Positions 1 through 10,759 of a stretch of DNA of 64,000 nucleotides are shown here, one piece after another (within the stretch, counting starts at the first letter, position 1; every line of letters begins with the position of its first letter). The DNA comes from Neofusicoccum parvum (taxonomy: Eukaryota > Ascomycota > Dothideomycetes > Botryosphaeriales > Botryosphaeriaceae), in NCBI GenBank assembly GCA_020912385.1, contig CP087220.1, forward strand, positions 1,426,001 to 1,490,000, given 5' to 3'. Under the pieces are notes generated by a model. That model was not told the DNA's origin. It did not search any database and was given only the letters and a program-made list of their open reading frames with translations. The position numbers and the translations under genes are program-made.

Positions 1-3000
1 TCTTGCTCCCAGGAAATGCGCATTTTCACCGACGAGAGCATCGATGCTGGCACGCGTTTCTTGAAGTACGACCCTAACCTCGCCACCGACGATGATGAGG
101 ATATGGATGCCGAAGACGAGGATGACGCGGACGGTCTGGAGGATGAGGATTTCGAGGAGGAGGCTCAGTTTGACGATGAGGATGACGCGAGTTGGAAGGT
201 CCGCCGCTGCGCTGCAAAGGTGCTCCACACGCTCATTGTCACCCGGAGTCAGGGCGACCTGTTGGATGACGGCACTCTTTACGAGCGCGTTGCACCTGCA
301 TTGATTCCTCGATTCAAGGAGCGTGAGGAGAGCGTTCGCCTGGAGGTCATTGCTACTCTTGCCAGCCTTGTACAGCAGTCCAAACCTGAGGTTTTGTCCA
401 CTGCTCGTGCCAACAAGGAGGCCTCGAACCTAGGTCTCATGGGCCCTCCGCCCTCACGCAAGAGGAGACGCGTTGGCAGCGATGCTAGCATGTTCGACCT
501 CCACACTAACGCTTCTTTGTACGCGGGAATCGCAGCCGCGTCGGGCGAGGGCCAGCCGCTTTCTGGTCCGCAAGAGAGCCTTGCTGCGTTGGTGCCTGAC
601 ATCGTCAAGGGAGCATTCCCTTTGCTGAAGACAGGCACGCTTCCCACGAAGCAGGCTGCCATGGGCCTTCTAAAGGATATTGTTATTACCGAGGGTGGGG
701 GCCTTTCGGACTATCTCGACCAAATCATCGATCCTGTCGTCGAAGCGTCCAAGTCTACCAGCACCCACACCAGCAGCTCAGCCAGCTCGTCGGCCACGGC
801 AAACACTCTGCGCATCGAAGCACTTCTGTTGCTTCACGCCATCGCAGAGACGCACGCCTCCAAGTTGCTGCAACCATATCTCCAGAAAGTCGTCCCAGCT
901 CTGGATACGGCAGCGAAGGAACGCTACAGTAAAGTCTCGGCGGAAGCTCTGGCAAGTGTTGAGGGATTTATCAAGGCATTCACCCCTCCACGTGCCCCGA
1001 CTGGGTCTGTAGAGAACAAGCCTTATCTGGAGCAGCTGTTTGACATTTTGATCAATCGTATCTCCGCCAATGATGCCGACGTAGAAGCTCGTCGTCGCGC
1101 CATCCACGTCCTCGGTCTGTTCATCGGTCGCAGTTCCGGCACCGATGACTTCATCTCACAAGAGAAGAAGAGTGCGGGCATCGAGCTCCTTGGCCAGCGC
1201 CTAAAGCAGGAGACTACTCGCCTCGCTTCAGTTCGTGCTATTGAGGTGGCCGCTGGTCTTGCGCAGAACAGCGCGGAATTCTCTCCCGAGTGGATCCGGG
1301 AGGTGGCTCTCGAGCTTGGTGCACAGTTGCGCAAGGCCAGTCGCTCCCTGCGTGGCTCCAGCTTGATTGCTCTCAGGACTATCGTTATCAACCCCGTCAC
1401 TCGCGCCCATCTCGACGCCAAAACCACCAAGGAGATTGAGGAAATGCTTCTTCCTCCAATTAAGAACAGTGATCTCCATCTTATGGGCCCGGCATTGATT
1501 ATTCTGGCGACATTCGTTTCCAACGATCCCAGCAACCTGGTCAACGAGCAGCTTGTCGATGCCCTCAACACAGTAGTCACGTCAACGGTGAGCGGCAGTG
1601 CCCTGGATGCCCTCCTTGCGTTAGTAAGGGCCGTTGCTGAGAAGAACGCCGGAGGCTCTCTGATGAAGTCGTTGCTTCGTGATGTCGGTATCACAGGCAA
1701 TCCGGATCTCATTGGCAAGGTGGTTGGTACTCTACTTGTCTACAGCAAGTCAGGCATCGACGTGAAGCTGGAAAATTTTGTCCAGGAGCTGCAGACTGCC
1801 GCGGATGAGAAGCGAAAGTGCTTGGCCTTGGCGGTGCTGGGAGAAGCCGGCTTACGGCTCAGTCAGGACTCGCCTCTTGATCCGGGCTTGTTCGTTTCTC
1901 GCTTTGGCGACGGCGGTCAAGTGCCTTTGGCGGCAGCTGTTGCCCTTGGCAGGGCTGGTTCGTCTAATGTGAAGACGTATCTTCCCTTCATCCTCTCAAC
2001 GATGAGCAAGCCGGATGCAAAGTCATATCTGTTGCTGCACTCGGTCAGAGAAATCCTCCAGTACCGGAGCGTTGACGCAGATCTTCTTCCATTCGCACAA
2101 GATCTGTGGCAGCAGATACTCAAGGCGTCACAGCAGGAGGACAACAGAGTCATTGGTGCCGAGTGCATTGGAAGGCTTACCATCATCGACCCACAGACGT
2201 TCCTTCCGCAGCTACAGGTAAGGATCACTGCTCGCGAAGTCCCAACAGAAGCTAACACGTGCATGCAGAAATTCCTGGGCGAGGCCGACGCAAGTGCTAG
2301 GGCCATGGTCATCTCGGCGCTCCGATATACGTTTGCCGATACGGATGAGACGTACGACGACTTCTTGCGGCCAATTGTCATTCCGATGCTGGCTGCAATG
2401 CTCAAGGAGACAGATCTGGACAACCAACGCTTAGCGTTGACGACGATGAGCTCGGCGGTGCACAACAAGCCGGAGCTGGTCCTGCCGAATCTCCCTGAGC
2501 TTCTACCGCTGGTGATGGGCCAGACGGTGGTGAAGCCCGAGCTCATTCGCGAGGTCCAGATGGGACCATTCAAGCACAAGGTGGACGACGGCCTTGAGGT
2601 GCGCAAGAGCGCGTACGAGACGCTGTACACTCTGCTCGAGACGGCCATGGCTCGGCTCAACCTGCCCGACTTCTACGACCGCATCATCGCGGGTATCACG
2701 GACGAGCATGACGTCCGCACGCTATGCAACCTCATGCTCACCAAGCTGGTGGTGCTGGCGCCGGACGAGACCAAGCTGCGGCTGGGAACGATTGCGGAGC
2801 ACTTCAAGGCGATCATCTCAACCAAGGCCAAGGAGAACGCGGTCAAGCAGGAGATCGAGAAGATCGAGAAGAGCGCCAAGGGGGTGATCAAGGTGTCGAT
2901 CGACATCAACAAGAACCTGAACGTGGGCAGCGTCGAGGGAGGCAGCGTGGAGGACCCGAACCACAAGGCGTGGCAGACGTACTGGGAGTGGGTCAAGAAG

Positions 3001-3060
3001 GACCAGCAGAGCATGCTCAAGACGGTAGAGGAGGAGAGTCGGGCGGAGCGGGACCGGTAG
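1..3060 (+). CDS. CAND1: CAND1/TIP120 cullin-associated protein, 5' truncated
   Basis: C-terminal ~1000 residues of the HEAT-repeat protein that binds unneddylated cullin-RBX1 and exchanges SCF substrate receptors (family knowledge). The reading frame is open from base 1, so roughly 300 N-terminal residues lie outside the window. Visible landmarks in CAND1 order are the YDPN motif followed by an Asp/Glu tract (residues ~20-60), SWKVRR, PALIPRFKEREE, LIDP-type HEAT repeats, and near the end GPFKHKVDDGLEVRKSAYE. A 51-bp intron at 2218-2268 (GTAAGG...GCTAAC...GCAG) is a multiple of three without a stop, so the frame reads through it; removing it joins LPQLQ to KFLGEAD, matching the family. Stop TAG at 3058-3060. 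Identity is very secure; whether bases 1-12 are exon or intron end is open. Confidence 0.95.
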   Translation, partial: SCSQEMRIFTDESIDAGTRFLKYDPNLATDDDEDMDAEDEDDADGLEDEDFEEEAQFDDEDDASWKVRRCAAKVLHTLIVTRSQGDLLDDGTLYERVAPALIPRFKEREESVRLEVIATLASLVQQSKPEVLSTARANKEASNLGLMGPPPSRKRRRVGSDASMFDLHTNASLYAGIAAASGEGQPLSGPQESLAALVPDIVKGAFPLLKTGTLPTKQAAMGLLKDIVITEGGGLSDYLDQIIDPVVEASKSTSTHTSSSASSSATANTLRIEALLLLHAIAETHASKLLQPYLQKVVPALDTAAKERYSKVSAEALASVEGFIKAFTPPRAPTGSVENKPYLEQLFDILINRISANDADVEARRRAIHVLGLFIGRSSGTDDFISQEKKSAGIELLGQRLKQETTRLASVRAIEVAAGLAQNSAEFSPEWIREVALELGAQLRKASRSLRGSSLIALRTIVINPVTRAHLDAKTTKEIEEMLLPPIKNSDLHLMGPALIILATFVSNDPSNLVNEQLVDALNTVVTSTVSGSALDALLALVRAVAEKNAGGSLMKSLLRDVGITGNPDLIGKVVGTLLVYSKSGIDVKLENFVQELQTAADEKRKCLALAVLGEAGLRLSQDSPLDPGLFVSRFGDGGQVPLAAAVALGRAGSSNVKTYLPFILSTMSKPDAKSYLLLHSVREILQYRSVDADLLPFAQDLWQQILKASQQEDNRVIGAECIGRLTIIDPQTFLPQLQVRITAREVPTEANTCMQKFLGEADASARAMVISALRYTFADTDETYDDFLRPIVIPMLAAMLKETDLDNQRLALTTMSSAVHNKPELVLPNLPELLPLVMGQTVVKPELIREVQMGPFKHKVDDGLEVRKSAYETLYTLLETAMARLNLPDFYDRIIAGITDEHDVRTLCNLMLTKLVVLAPDETKLRLGTIAEHFKAIISTKAKENAVKQEIEKIEKSAKGVIKVSIDINKNLNVGSVEGGSVEDPNHKAWQTYWEWVKKDQQSMLKTVEEESRAERDR

Positions 3061-3926
3061 GCTGTTTCTACTGCGTAGTCGACACCACGGGCGGGATCAT
3101 TCTGAGCATCAGCGGCATAGCTTTCACCATTCCAACAGACAGACGGTAGTAAAGGAGAGCAAAAGTGGATCTTCATTTGTCCGTGACTCGGTCGAGCGAG
3201 ATGTCACGTTCTCGACCCAGGTGGAGCAGGCGCGGAAGCGGCAGCCTGGCGCGGTTTGCAGGCGCATCGCAATGTCCGTCAGGCAGTGGTGGCCCGATAT
3301 GCCATGGCGGAGTCTTGGTTCCTGCATTGATTTGCGAGCTGGCCTGCAGCACGCCGCCGTTAAGCGCCCGGGCGGCGATCGTGCCCCGAGCGGGGGTGAC
3401 GCTGCGCCGCATCGCGCGTCGCGGTCCAACAGCCACTCGCCGACAGCCTCCCGCCCGCCTCTGCAACGCGACCCAAGGCGCGGCCAGCCCCACGCCCGCC
3501 CATGTCGTGCAGGCCAATCGCTGCACAGGGCTGCCCGTCCGGGCGGCGAGCCTGCCCTGGGCGGCGGCGACGGCGCAGCACGGCTCAGACGGCAGGGAGC
3601 AGCCTGTCGCCCGCCCGCCGTGATGAAGCTTGACCGAGCTATTCTTGCCTACCCGCATGCCGCTATATCTCCAATTCACCCAGCTATACACCCGCGCACA
3701 CGCAACCATCGCTCTAGTGCTGATCCTGCTGACTGGCGACGACCCGGCATGGTTGCTGCCGGCCTGCGACACCTCGACTGTGCGCTCACGTCACTGCCCG
3801 CGCCCGCGCCCGCTGCCCTCGGCCGCCTCCTCTGAGCTCCTCCTCGCAGCGCGTCTGACACTCTGAATCCCACTGCGACCGTCGCCGACCTCGCCTGTGC
3901 CTGCACCCCAGCCGCCGTGCGCCGCC
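3061..3926. other. Intergenic region, CAND1 3' end to PLAC8 5' end
   Basis: About 870 bp, GC-rich and C-rich toward the PLAC8 gene. I see no coherent gene; the open frames here are short and lack domain-like composition. Confidence 0.6.
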
Positions 3927-5586
3927 ATGGACCCTCGCCGACAGCACCCGCAGGCGCAGCCATCGCAGCAGCCCGCGCAGCCCTACTACCAGCACCCACA
4001 GAACCCACAGCACCAGCACCAGCAGCACCAGCACCAGCAGCACCAGCACCAGCAGCACCAGTACCAGCAGCACCCGCAGCAGCACCTCGCGCAACCCCGG
4101 CAACCGTCGAACCCGCGCTTCTCGTGGCAGATTCCTCTGTCGGAAGCTGAGCGACTGCCGCTCCACCAGCTCGACCCTGCGCCATCGTCTCCGCCGTCGT
4201 CTCCGCCGTCATCTCCGCCGCCACAGCCACCGCAAGCTCAACCGCGCACTCACACCCACCCGCCACCCCCGAACAACCGCTTCTCCTACGCCCAAACCCC
4301 AATCGAGGTGCAGCAGCCGCACTTCCAGCACAATGCCGGCCATCTGCGCCAGACGGAGCCCACAATCCCACATTCTCCGACGTCGCCGCACCCATCGAAC
4401 CTGAACTCGCCGGTGACGGACTTTGGCGACCTGTCGGCCATCAGCACGGCCCCTCCACAACTGCCCGCGCCGCGTCTGTCGCGCCCGCTGTCGAAAGAAA
4501 TCGGGGAGGATATGGGCCCCCAAGGAATGGTGCCTGAGGAGTATGCCAGGCCGATGCCGCAGGAGCCACACCCAGCATTCTTCGCTCCCGTGGTCGACAC
4601 TTCGCCCCGCGGCAGCATAGCTCAGCCGAGGCAACGCCAACAGAGTCTCGCCCAAAGCGTTGCTCAATCAGATCAATCACAGCCAAGGCAACGGCAGCAG
4701 AGCGTCGCCCAAAGCGTCGCTCAATCAGAGCATTCCCATCACCACGTTCAACCCTATGACGCACACCAGCCGCCAGGGTCCCCGGGTCCCATCCCTATCA
4801 AGACCGAGAACGACGATCACAAGCCGGTACAGGCAATTCCTACTTCTCCCACCTCCCCCATCTCCCCCACGCAACCCTACAGCCCGCATCAGAACGTGCC
4901 TTCTTCGAGACCGCCCATCTTTGCGCCGGACAACCCCAGTGGTCCAAACGGAATGCTGACGTCCGAGCACAAGCCGGGCCAGATTGCGCACCCGAACATG
5001 GATCTCACCACCACTGGCTCCAAGCACCAGTGGAAGCACTCGCTGTGCGAATGCAGCGGTGATATTGGCACTTGCATGACTGGTGTGTTCTGCCCGTGCG
5101 TGCTCTACGGCAAGACGGGGCACCGGCTGGGGTTGAAGAGCGAGAAGAAGGATCCGACCGAGATGCTGGGCTGGAGCTGGGCTAATACGCAGTGCTCAAT
5201 CATGGCGATGGCGACTTTCTGCGGCCTGTGTGGTATGTATTCGTCTTTGTTTTCCCCGTGTTTCGCGGGCTTTTCCGGGTTTATGCTGGTTCATTTTAGC
5301 CCTCGAACCTCCCTTGCATTAGTGAACACGGTTGGGCTAACGTGGACGTACGACAGGCATCTTTCCCCTCATTCACAGAACACGTCTCCGACACCAGTAC
5401 CATCTGGAAGGGTCGCTTCCGTCCGACATGGTCAAGGCGTGTTGCTGTTGTTGCTGCTCTACCATCCAGAACGAGCGAGAGATTCGTGATCGAGAGGAGA
5501 GAGCGAACAGGTGGGCTGGTCCGTCCAGTGGCGCTGCCTACGAGCGGCCAAGCCCGATGGTGTATGAGCCGCCTCCGAGAGGCTGA
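3927..5586 (+). CDS. PLAC8-domain protein with long Pro/Gln-rich N-terminus
   Basis: Predicted 511 residues in two exons, 3927-5232 and 5357-5586. The start is ATG 3927 in the context GCCGCCATGG; an upstream GTG is in frame but not credible. Residues ~1-365 are low complexity (His/Gln repeats, Pro-rich runs, two copies of a 19-residue repeat). The PLAC8 domain starts near residue 368 with WKHSLCECSGDIGTC and FCPCVLYG. Splicing out the intron (GTATGT...CGACAG, phase 1) joins FCGLCG to IFPLIHRTRLR and restores the second cysteine cluster KACCCCCCSTIQNEREI, which no unspliced frame gives. PLAC8 proteins are small membrane-associated Cys-rich proteins linked to cell size or metal handling; the function of this one is not known. 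The family call is firm. Confidence 0.88.
4009..4075 (+). repeat. Coding 15-bp tandem repeat (His/Gln-rich)
   Basis: About four imperfect copies of a CAGCACCAGCACCAG-type 15-bp unit encode repeated HQHQQ inside the PLAC8-gene head. It is likely to be length-polymorphic between strains (inference). Confidence 0.8.
4623..4735 (+). repeat. 57-bp direct duplication in coding sequence
   Basis: Two in-frame copies with period 57 bp (starts at 4623 and 4680) each encode a block containing RQRQQS and AQSVAQS. The copies differ at only a few bases, which suggests a recent internal duplication. Confidence 0.8.
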
Positions 5587-6420
5587 CGGATGGAGAAATA
5601 GCGAAATCCGTTGGCTTGAGTGATACAGGAGTGGGGGAATGTCTTTCAAGTTAACTCGATGCATCGACACGGCACGATATTGCGGCATTTTCATTTCCTC
5701 TAACGGACGCGGCGGACTGGCGTTTTGAGATATACCCTTCGGCAACTGCAAGCCTTTACTTTGTATTCCAATAAGTCGAACTTTTACTGGGCGGGCTACA
5801 CGCCTTGCTCTCCTCAATGGACGCAATACAGTCTCCCCGCCCTTGGCTTTCTGCGAGGACACGACGTGCAGCAGCAGCACTGCACGAAGCGAGCCGTGGC
5901 TGCAGTTCCGCCCGCATTGTCGCGTTCGCGACTCCGCACCAAACATGCGAGCGGTGAATCCTGTGCCGCCCTAAATCATCAACCACCTAATCAAACTTTG
6001 GCTTTTCCCCACAACGCATCTATCGCATCTGCCTATACGACGCAAGCGCCTAGGCATGCAGGCAGTTTTACCCGATTTCCCGCATTCCGGCGTGCGCGGT
6101 TGGGCGGCCGCGTCGAGTTACCGGCAAGGGCTCTCCACCGGGACCGTCCGTGCAACGGTCTTGATAATACTTGGTCAGCGTAGCGTAAACCGCATGATAG
6201 AGTTAAGCGGGAGTGGTAGATTGATCTCCCGGATTGTGGCGTGCAGAAAAGTCCGTCGATTGAGCTGTTGGGCGAGGTATAAGTAGAGGCGCGCAGAAGG
6301 CCGATGATGGAATACCAGGCTTCCTCCCAAGGACCGCAGCTCCTCTTTCTCGATCATCTAACAGCTTCGTCTGCCAATCAGGTTACTTTTTTCGGCCATC
6401 AAAGCCAATTGGTTGAAACA
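5587..6420. promoter_or_regulatory. Intergenic region with TATA-like box for the isochorismatase-like gene
   Basis: No gene is supported in this 830 bp. A TATAAGTA element at 6278-6285 lies ~140 bp before the next start codon and is the likely core promoter (inference). Confidence 0.45.
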
Positions 6421-7272
6421 ATGAAGTTCGCAACGATTGCGTCTCTCCTCGCGGCGCCGTTCTTGGCACTTGCGGACTGTGAGTCCTCTCCTCCTCGAAG
6501 TGGCATGAGATGGACAGAGAGAGCCTGACTGACCGCTCCTCCCCCCTCACAGCCGTCCCCTTTGAGCGCCTCAACGCCAGCGATGCCGTAAGTTTCCGCT
6601 CCCCCCCCTACCACACTCCCTCACCAACACCACACCCCCGCCCAGGTCCTCCTCATCCTCGACCTCCAAGTCGGCCTCTACGGCGTGGCCCGCGATTCGG
6701 ACCCCACGCTCTACCGCGACAACCTGCTCGCGCACGCGGCGCTGGGCCAGCTCTTCGACCTGCCGGTCGTCATGACCACGTCGGCGCAGTCGGGCCCGAA
6801 CGGCCCGCTGCCCAAGGAGGTGCTGGACATGTACCCGCACGCGCCGCTCATCCAGCGCCGCGGCGAGGTCGACGCCTGGGACAACGCCGACTTCCGCGCC
6901 GCCGTCGAGGCCACCGGGAGACGGCAGGTCATCGTCGCCGGCGTGACGACGGATGTGTGCACGGCGTTTTTGGCACTCTCGCTGCGCGCAGAGGGGTACG
7001 GCGTGTGGGCCAATGTCGAGGCGTCGGGGACCACGTCCGCGCTGGTGCGCGATGTGAGTAATGATCGCATGCGGGATGCCGGCGTGCAGCTGGTTAGTTT
7101 GTTCAGCATCGTGTGCGACCTCATGCGCGACTGGCGGAATACGCCCGGCGCGAAGGAGGTGCTGCCGTGGTTGGATCGGTATTATCCCGTGTATGGGTAC
7201 CTGGCGAGGGCGCATGGCGCGGCGGTGGAGAATGGGACGCTGATTCCGGGCGAGGAGGAGTTGCTTGGGTGA
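6421..7272 (+). CDS. Secreted isochorismatase-family (cysteine) hydrolase
   Basis: Three exons, 6421-6478, 6553-6587 and 6646-7272, give 239 residues. Residues 1-18 (MKFATIASLLAAPFLALA) look like a signal peptide, unusual for a family that is mostly cytosolic. The mature part follows bacterial YcaC-type hydrolases closely: LILDLQVGL (catalytic Asp), SGPNGPLP, AWDN, VAGVTTDVC (nucleophilic Cys), then DRM.DAG and DWRN. The two small introns are needed to join the leader to the catalytic exon, and the frame is closed by TGA at 7270-7272. Members hydrolyse isochorismate, nicotinamide or related amides; the substrate here cannot be told. A secreted form could act on plant salicylate precursors, as reported for some pathogen effectors, but that is speculation. 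Confidence 0.85.
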
Positions 7273-8027
7273 GGGCGTTGATGGGGTTGGTGAGGTGGCG
7301 GAAATAAGGGGGGCGGAGAGGGTTGGGGGGTTCGACGCGGTTTGGCGGGGGGGTTGGATGGTAGGGGGGTTTTGGAATTCTGGTTGCTGAGGCGGGGAGG
7401 AGGATCATGGTTTGCGGTTGAGCTTTGGTTATCCCCTCGTTTATTACCTTGTGTGGTCGGTTCGGAAAGTATTTTGTTGTCTGTGTGCCTTCGTGGGCAG
7501 TGGCAGTATTTATTGGGCTGCACGTTTGCATCCTGATGAATGCTTCAGCTGTCGGTGGAGGCATGCTTGTGTTGCAATACCTTCCGAATTGACCATGTAG
7601 ACAAAATTGAGTATTTTTGTGCTTAATTGTGGCCTATGGATCTTTCATTGTAGTTATCGGAACAGCAGCGTTTCCTCTTTAAGTGGTTCGTATACTTTCG
7701 CATCCTATTTGTTGGAAGTGAAGGGCTCGGCCGAACGTGAAAGCGCAATCAGCGATACACGAACTGCATCCGGACAATTGCTTCGGCTCTCCACATGTAG
7801 TTGCTCCGGGTTTGCAGCGCTTTGCGAGCCCGCCATTGGTCTGTGAATGTCATGCGTGTCGTGCAAACCTCTTTGCTGGTACAGCTTCTTCGAGTGTCTG
7901 CTGGCCCAGGGCCGTGGTCCAGGGTATCTGTCGTGTCGTGATGCATGTTGGATCTTGCTTTAGTACCCTTGTAGCTGCAAATGGCCCAGAAGACCGGGAC
8001 ATGCACACAGGGTTCGCACGGTGTACC

Positions 8028-8080
8028 TGTGGGGAGACCAGGGTGCAATCCGATCGGTCGGGTCGAACGTAGGGCAGATT
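8028..8080. repeat. Degenerate direct repeat, copy 1
   Basis: The block beginning CCTGTGGGGAGACCAGGGT and continuing through GTCGGGTCG to AGGGC recurs at 8909-8960. I judge it ~70% identical over ~53 bp by eye. Confidence 0.5.
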
Positions 8081-8908
8081 TTAGCTTAGCGGACAGGCGG
8101 CCATGGTCTGAAATGGAGGCTCTTTCTGGTGTACAACCAACTATCCAATAACAACACAGGTACTGATCCTTCAGATCTAGTCGGAAGCCACGGCGGCTGC
8201 GGCTGATCCTAACGCACGCTACCGAGTGGCTACCGCGCTAAACTGGTTTTGCATGCAGGTGGTCAGCGACTCAGCATGCGGCGACTCTGCTTGCGGTATT
8301 GCTGAAGTGGCACTGTGTATTATTCGTGATGGTGGTGCAGTCTGCTGGAAACAGAAAGCTCTAATGACGTTCTACAATCCTCATTCCAGCCTTTACGTTC
8401 ATGATGTGCCCTCCGCATGGTAAGCAGGATACGTCCCCCCTGCTTATTGCTCGCGGATTTTCATCGATAGTCGATTCTGTGTTACGGCTAATCTCTTCTT
8501 AAGATCGACGTAGTATACAAATAATTCTATTCCGAAAATCAAGGCAGGACTGGTAGACGGCGAACTTGAAGCTCTTATTAGCACCCACATCTTACCAGTG
8601 TCCTCTGGATATTGCATGTCCTTAGTCCGAGAGGAAGCTTCATCCGTGGCCAGGATCGGCGATTGCACTTTGCTTATCTCGAAATGTGTGATCATCCACG
8701 GTGCTGCCTCCGGATAGAGGAAAATGTTGGACACAAATACAAGGGTGGACCGAGGAGCTCTTGCAACCCAAGAAATGATGCAGCCTTGTTTGCTTCTCGC
8801 ATTTATGATGACGCTCCACGCCGTTCTTCCCGCCAGACTTCGGCTGCAGCATCCATCTGCCCTTCATCCCAGTGTTTGGGAATCCTGCATGCGGCTAGCA
8901 TCCGGGTA

Positions 8909-8960
8909 GCCTGTGGGGAGACCGGGGTCCCGTCCGTTCCGTCGGGTCGTCGACAGGGCG
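8909..8960. repeat. Degenerate direct repeat, copy 2
   Basis: Partner of the block at 8028, same orientation, 881 bp away: CCTGTGGGGAGACCGGGGT ... GTCGGGTCG ... AGGGC. It may be the remains of a terminal or dispersed repeat. Confidence 0.5.
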
Positions 8961-9343
8961 GAATCTGACTCAGAAACCGACCAGGGACGCCGATGCACTG
9001 TTGATCATCCAGACGGCACACATTGGCCGCGCAAGCAGAAAATGCGCACCGGTAGCAAAGCCGTTGCGACTGTCGCGCAGCCACAGATCCTTCGTCCCTA
9101 GTTCCTGCGCTACAGCTGCCACGCTTGCCGCCAATCCACGCCACCGCGCGAGTCATCTGCATTTCCCGCCCCCAAACACCCACACCGCAGCCCTACATAA
9201 GCGCCGCCCCGCACCAAAACCCAAACCTAACCTCCCACAAACCCCAGCATATGCGACGCTTCCTCCTGCTGCTTCCAACCCGCCGCCCACCACCACCTCC
9301 CCGTCTCCTCCGCCGCCAACAGACCCTCCGTCCTCCTTCCAAC

Positions 9344-10759
9344 ATGGCCACGCCGACCCCGGACCCCACCGTCCACATCAACATGCTCGAGCCCCTCGCC
9401 CCGCAGCTCGCCCCCGCCCCCCGCACCGCCACCACCCTCTCCCTCACCGGCGAAACCCCCACCGACGCCCAGTGGGCCGAGCTAGGCACCCACGTGCGTC
9501 TCCCTCCCCTCCCCCTTGCCTCGCGACGACGCTGCCCACCTACCCACCCACCCAGACAGCTGACCACCCCACAGTTCCCCTCCATCCACACCCTCGCCGC
9601 CGACTCGGGCTGGAACGAGGACCTCAACGACGCGGCCATCCCGCCGGCCTGGCCGCTGCGGAAGCTGGTGCTGGGGAGCGCGTGCGGCGAGGTTTGTCGG
9701 AGCGGGTGGGTGGTGCGCGGGCGGGTGGCGCATTTGGTGCTGGATTGCACGGCGGGGTTGAGGTTTGAGGGGCCGAGGACGGGGGAGCTGGTTGAGGCGG
9801 GGAGGGGGGAGGAGGGGAAGGAGGAGGGGGAGGGGTGGAACGGGGTGAGGGTGACGTGGGTGCCGGATTTGGTGGAGAGGTGGATGAGGGAGAAGTATGG
9901 GGAGGGCGGGGAGGGGGTGGGTGGAGGGGAGGAGGGGGAGGAGGAGGAGTCGCGGTTGAGGACCCTGGAGATCGTGCATAATGATGTGCATGATACGCTG
10001 TGGAGGTACGTGCTGGCGCATCCGCGTCTGATCGATCCGGTGAGGACGCTCAGCCTGGTGGCGATCAGCGTGAATGATTTGAACATGGCGAGCGAGGATG
10101 TTCTTGAGCAGGTGTTGCCGCAGCTGGAGGAGCTGCGGACGCTGGTGCTGGTGCTGTCGGATATCTACAGGGATAGAGAGCGGCTGCCGAGGTTGTTCGA
10201 GTGCTTGCCGAAGACGCTGCGGACGTTGAGGTTCCGGAGCTCGGTTTCGTTGGCGAGGGAGGAGGTGTTCCAGAGGTGGCTAGATGCGTTTAGCAATCCG
10301 GAGTTCTTGCCAGAGTTGGAAACGCTGAGTTTTGTCCTTGACCTGGAAGACGGCGAGCAGAGAAGGCGAGAGGAGGAAGAGTGGGAGGAGAAGCAAAAGA
10401 CCAAGGTTGATGAAGAGAACTTGACCGAGGACGAAGAGTCCTCTGCGTCAGAGGCTAGTGTCGACGCTTCAGCGCCGGAAAGCCAGTCCAACCAAGAAGG
10501 CGTGGACGACGGGAAAGAGGACGCAGATTCCACTATGGAGGTCTCTGCTACGCCTGCAGCTGCGACGAAACCACCCAAGGTATCCGACGAGACCCTGGCA
10601 CAAGCAAAGAAGGCATGCGAGCGGTTGCACCGAGCTGCAGAGAGCAGAGGCATCAATGTAGAGCCGTTCGGAGGTGCCTGGAATAAGGAATTCACCGGCC
10701 TCGACAGAAAACACTTGCGTATAGATGCACGATGGGAGGAACTATCGTATAGCGTATAG
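9344..10759 (+). CDS. Hypothetical leucine-rich protein (F-box/LRR-like)
   Basis: Two exons, 9344-9493 and 9575-10759, predict 444 residues. The 81-bp intron (GTGCGT...CCACAG) is a multiple of three without a stop and would otherwise insert 27 Arg/Pro-rich residues. ATG 9344 (AACATGGCC) is preferred; an in-frame ATG at 9251 would add a Pro/Arg-rich leader. No catalytic motif is visible. Residues ~60-330 have regularly spaced leucines (LRKLVLGS, VRTLSLVAI, LRTLVLVLSD, LRTLRFRS, LETLSFVLD), like the LRR-like C-terminal part of fungal F-box proteins, but I see no F-box. A Glu-rich linker and a Ser/Glu-rich stretch (residues ~345-400) precede a short conserved-looking C-terminus. No function is assigned. 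Confidence 0.6.
   Translation: MATPTPDPTVHINMLEPLAPQLAPAPRTATTLSLTGETPTDAQWAELGTHVRLPPLPLASRRRCPPTHPPRQLTTPQFPSIHTLAADSGWNEDLNDAAIPPAWPLRKLVLGSACGEVCRSGWVVRGRVAHLVLDCTAGLRFEGPRTGELVEAGRGEEGKEEGEGWNGVRVTWVPDLVERWMREKYGEGGEGVGGGEEGEEEESRLRTLEIVHNDVHDTLWRYVLAHPRLIDPVRTLSLVAISVNDLNMASEDVLEQVLPQLEELRTLVLVLSDIYRDRERLPRLFECLPKTLRTLRFRSSVSLAREEVFQRWLDAFSNPEFLPELETLSFVLDLEDGEQRRREEEEWEEKQKTKVDEENLTEDEESSASEASVDASAPESQSNQEGVDDGKEDADSTMEVSATPAAATKPPKVSDETLAQAKKACERLHRAAESRGINVEPFGGAWNKEFTGLDRKHLRIDARWEELSYSV

Larger units (their letters stand above)
7273..9343. other. Long intergenic region without a convincing gene
   Basis: About 2.1 kb. A G-rich 3' flank is followed by AT-richer DNA with only short frames. 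It contains a degenerate repeat pair (8028 and 8909, listed separately), compatible with a decayed element. A minus-strand frame of 96 codons at 8444-8734 shows no recognisable domain and was not called. Confidence 0.55.
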
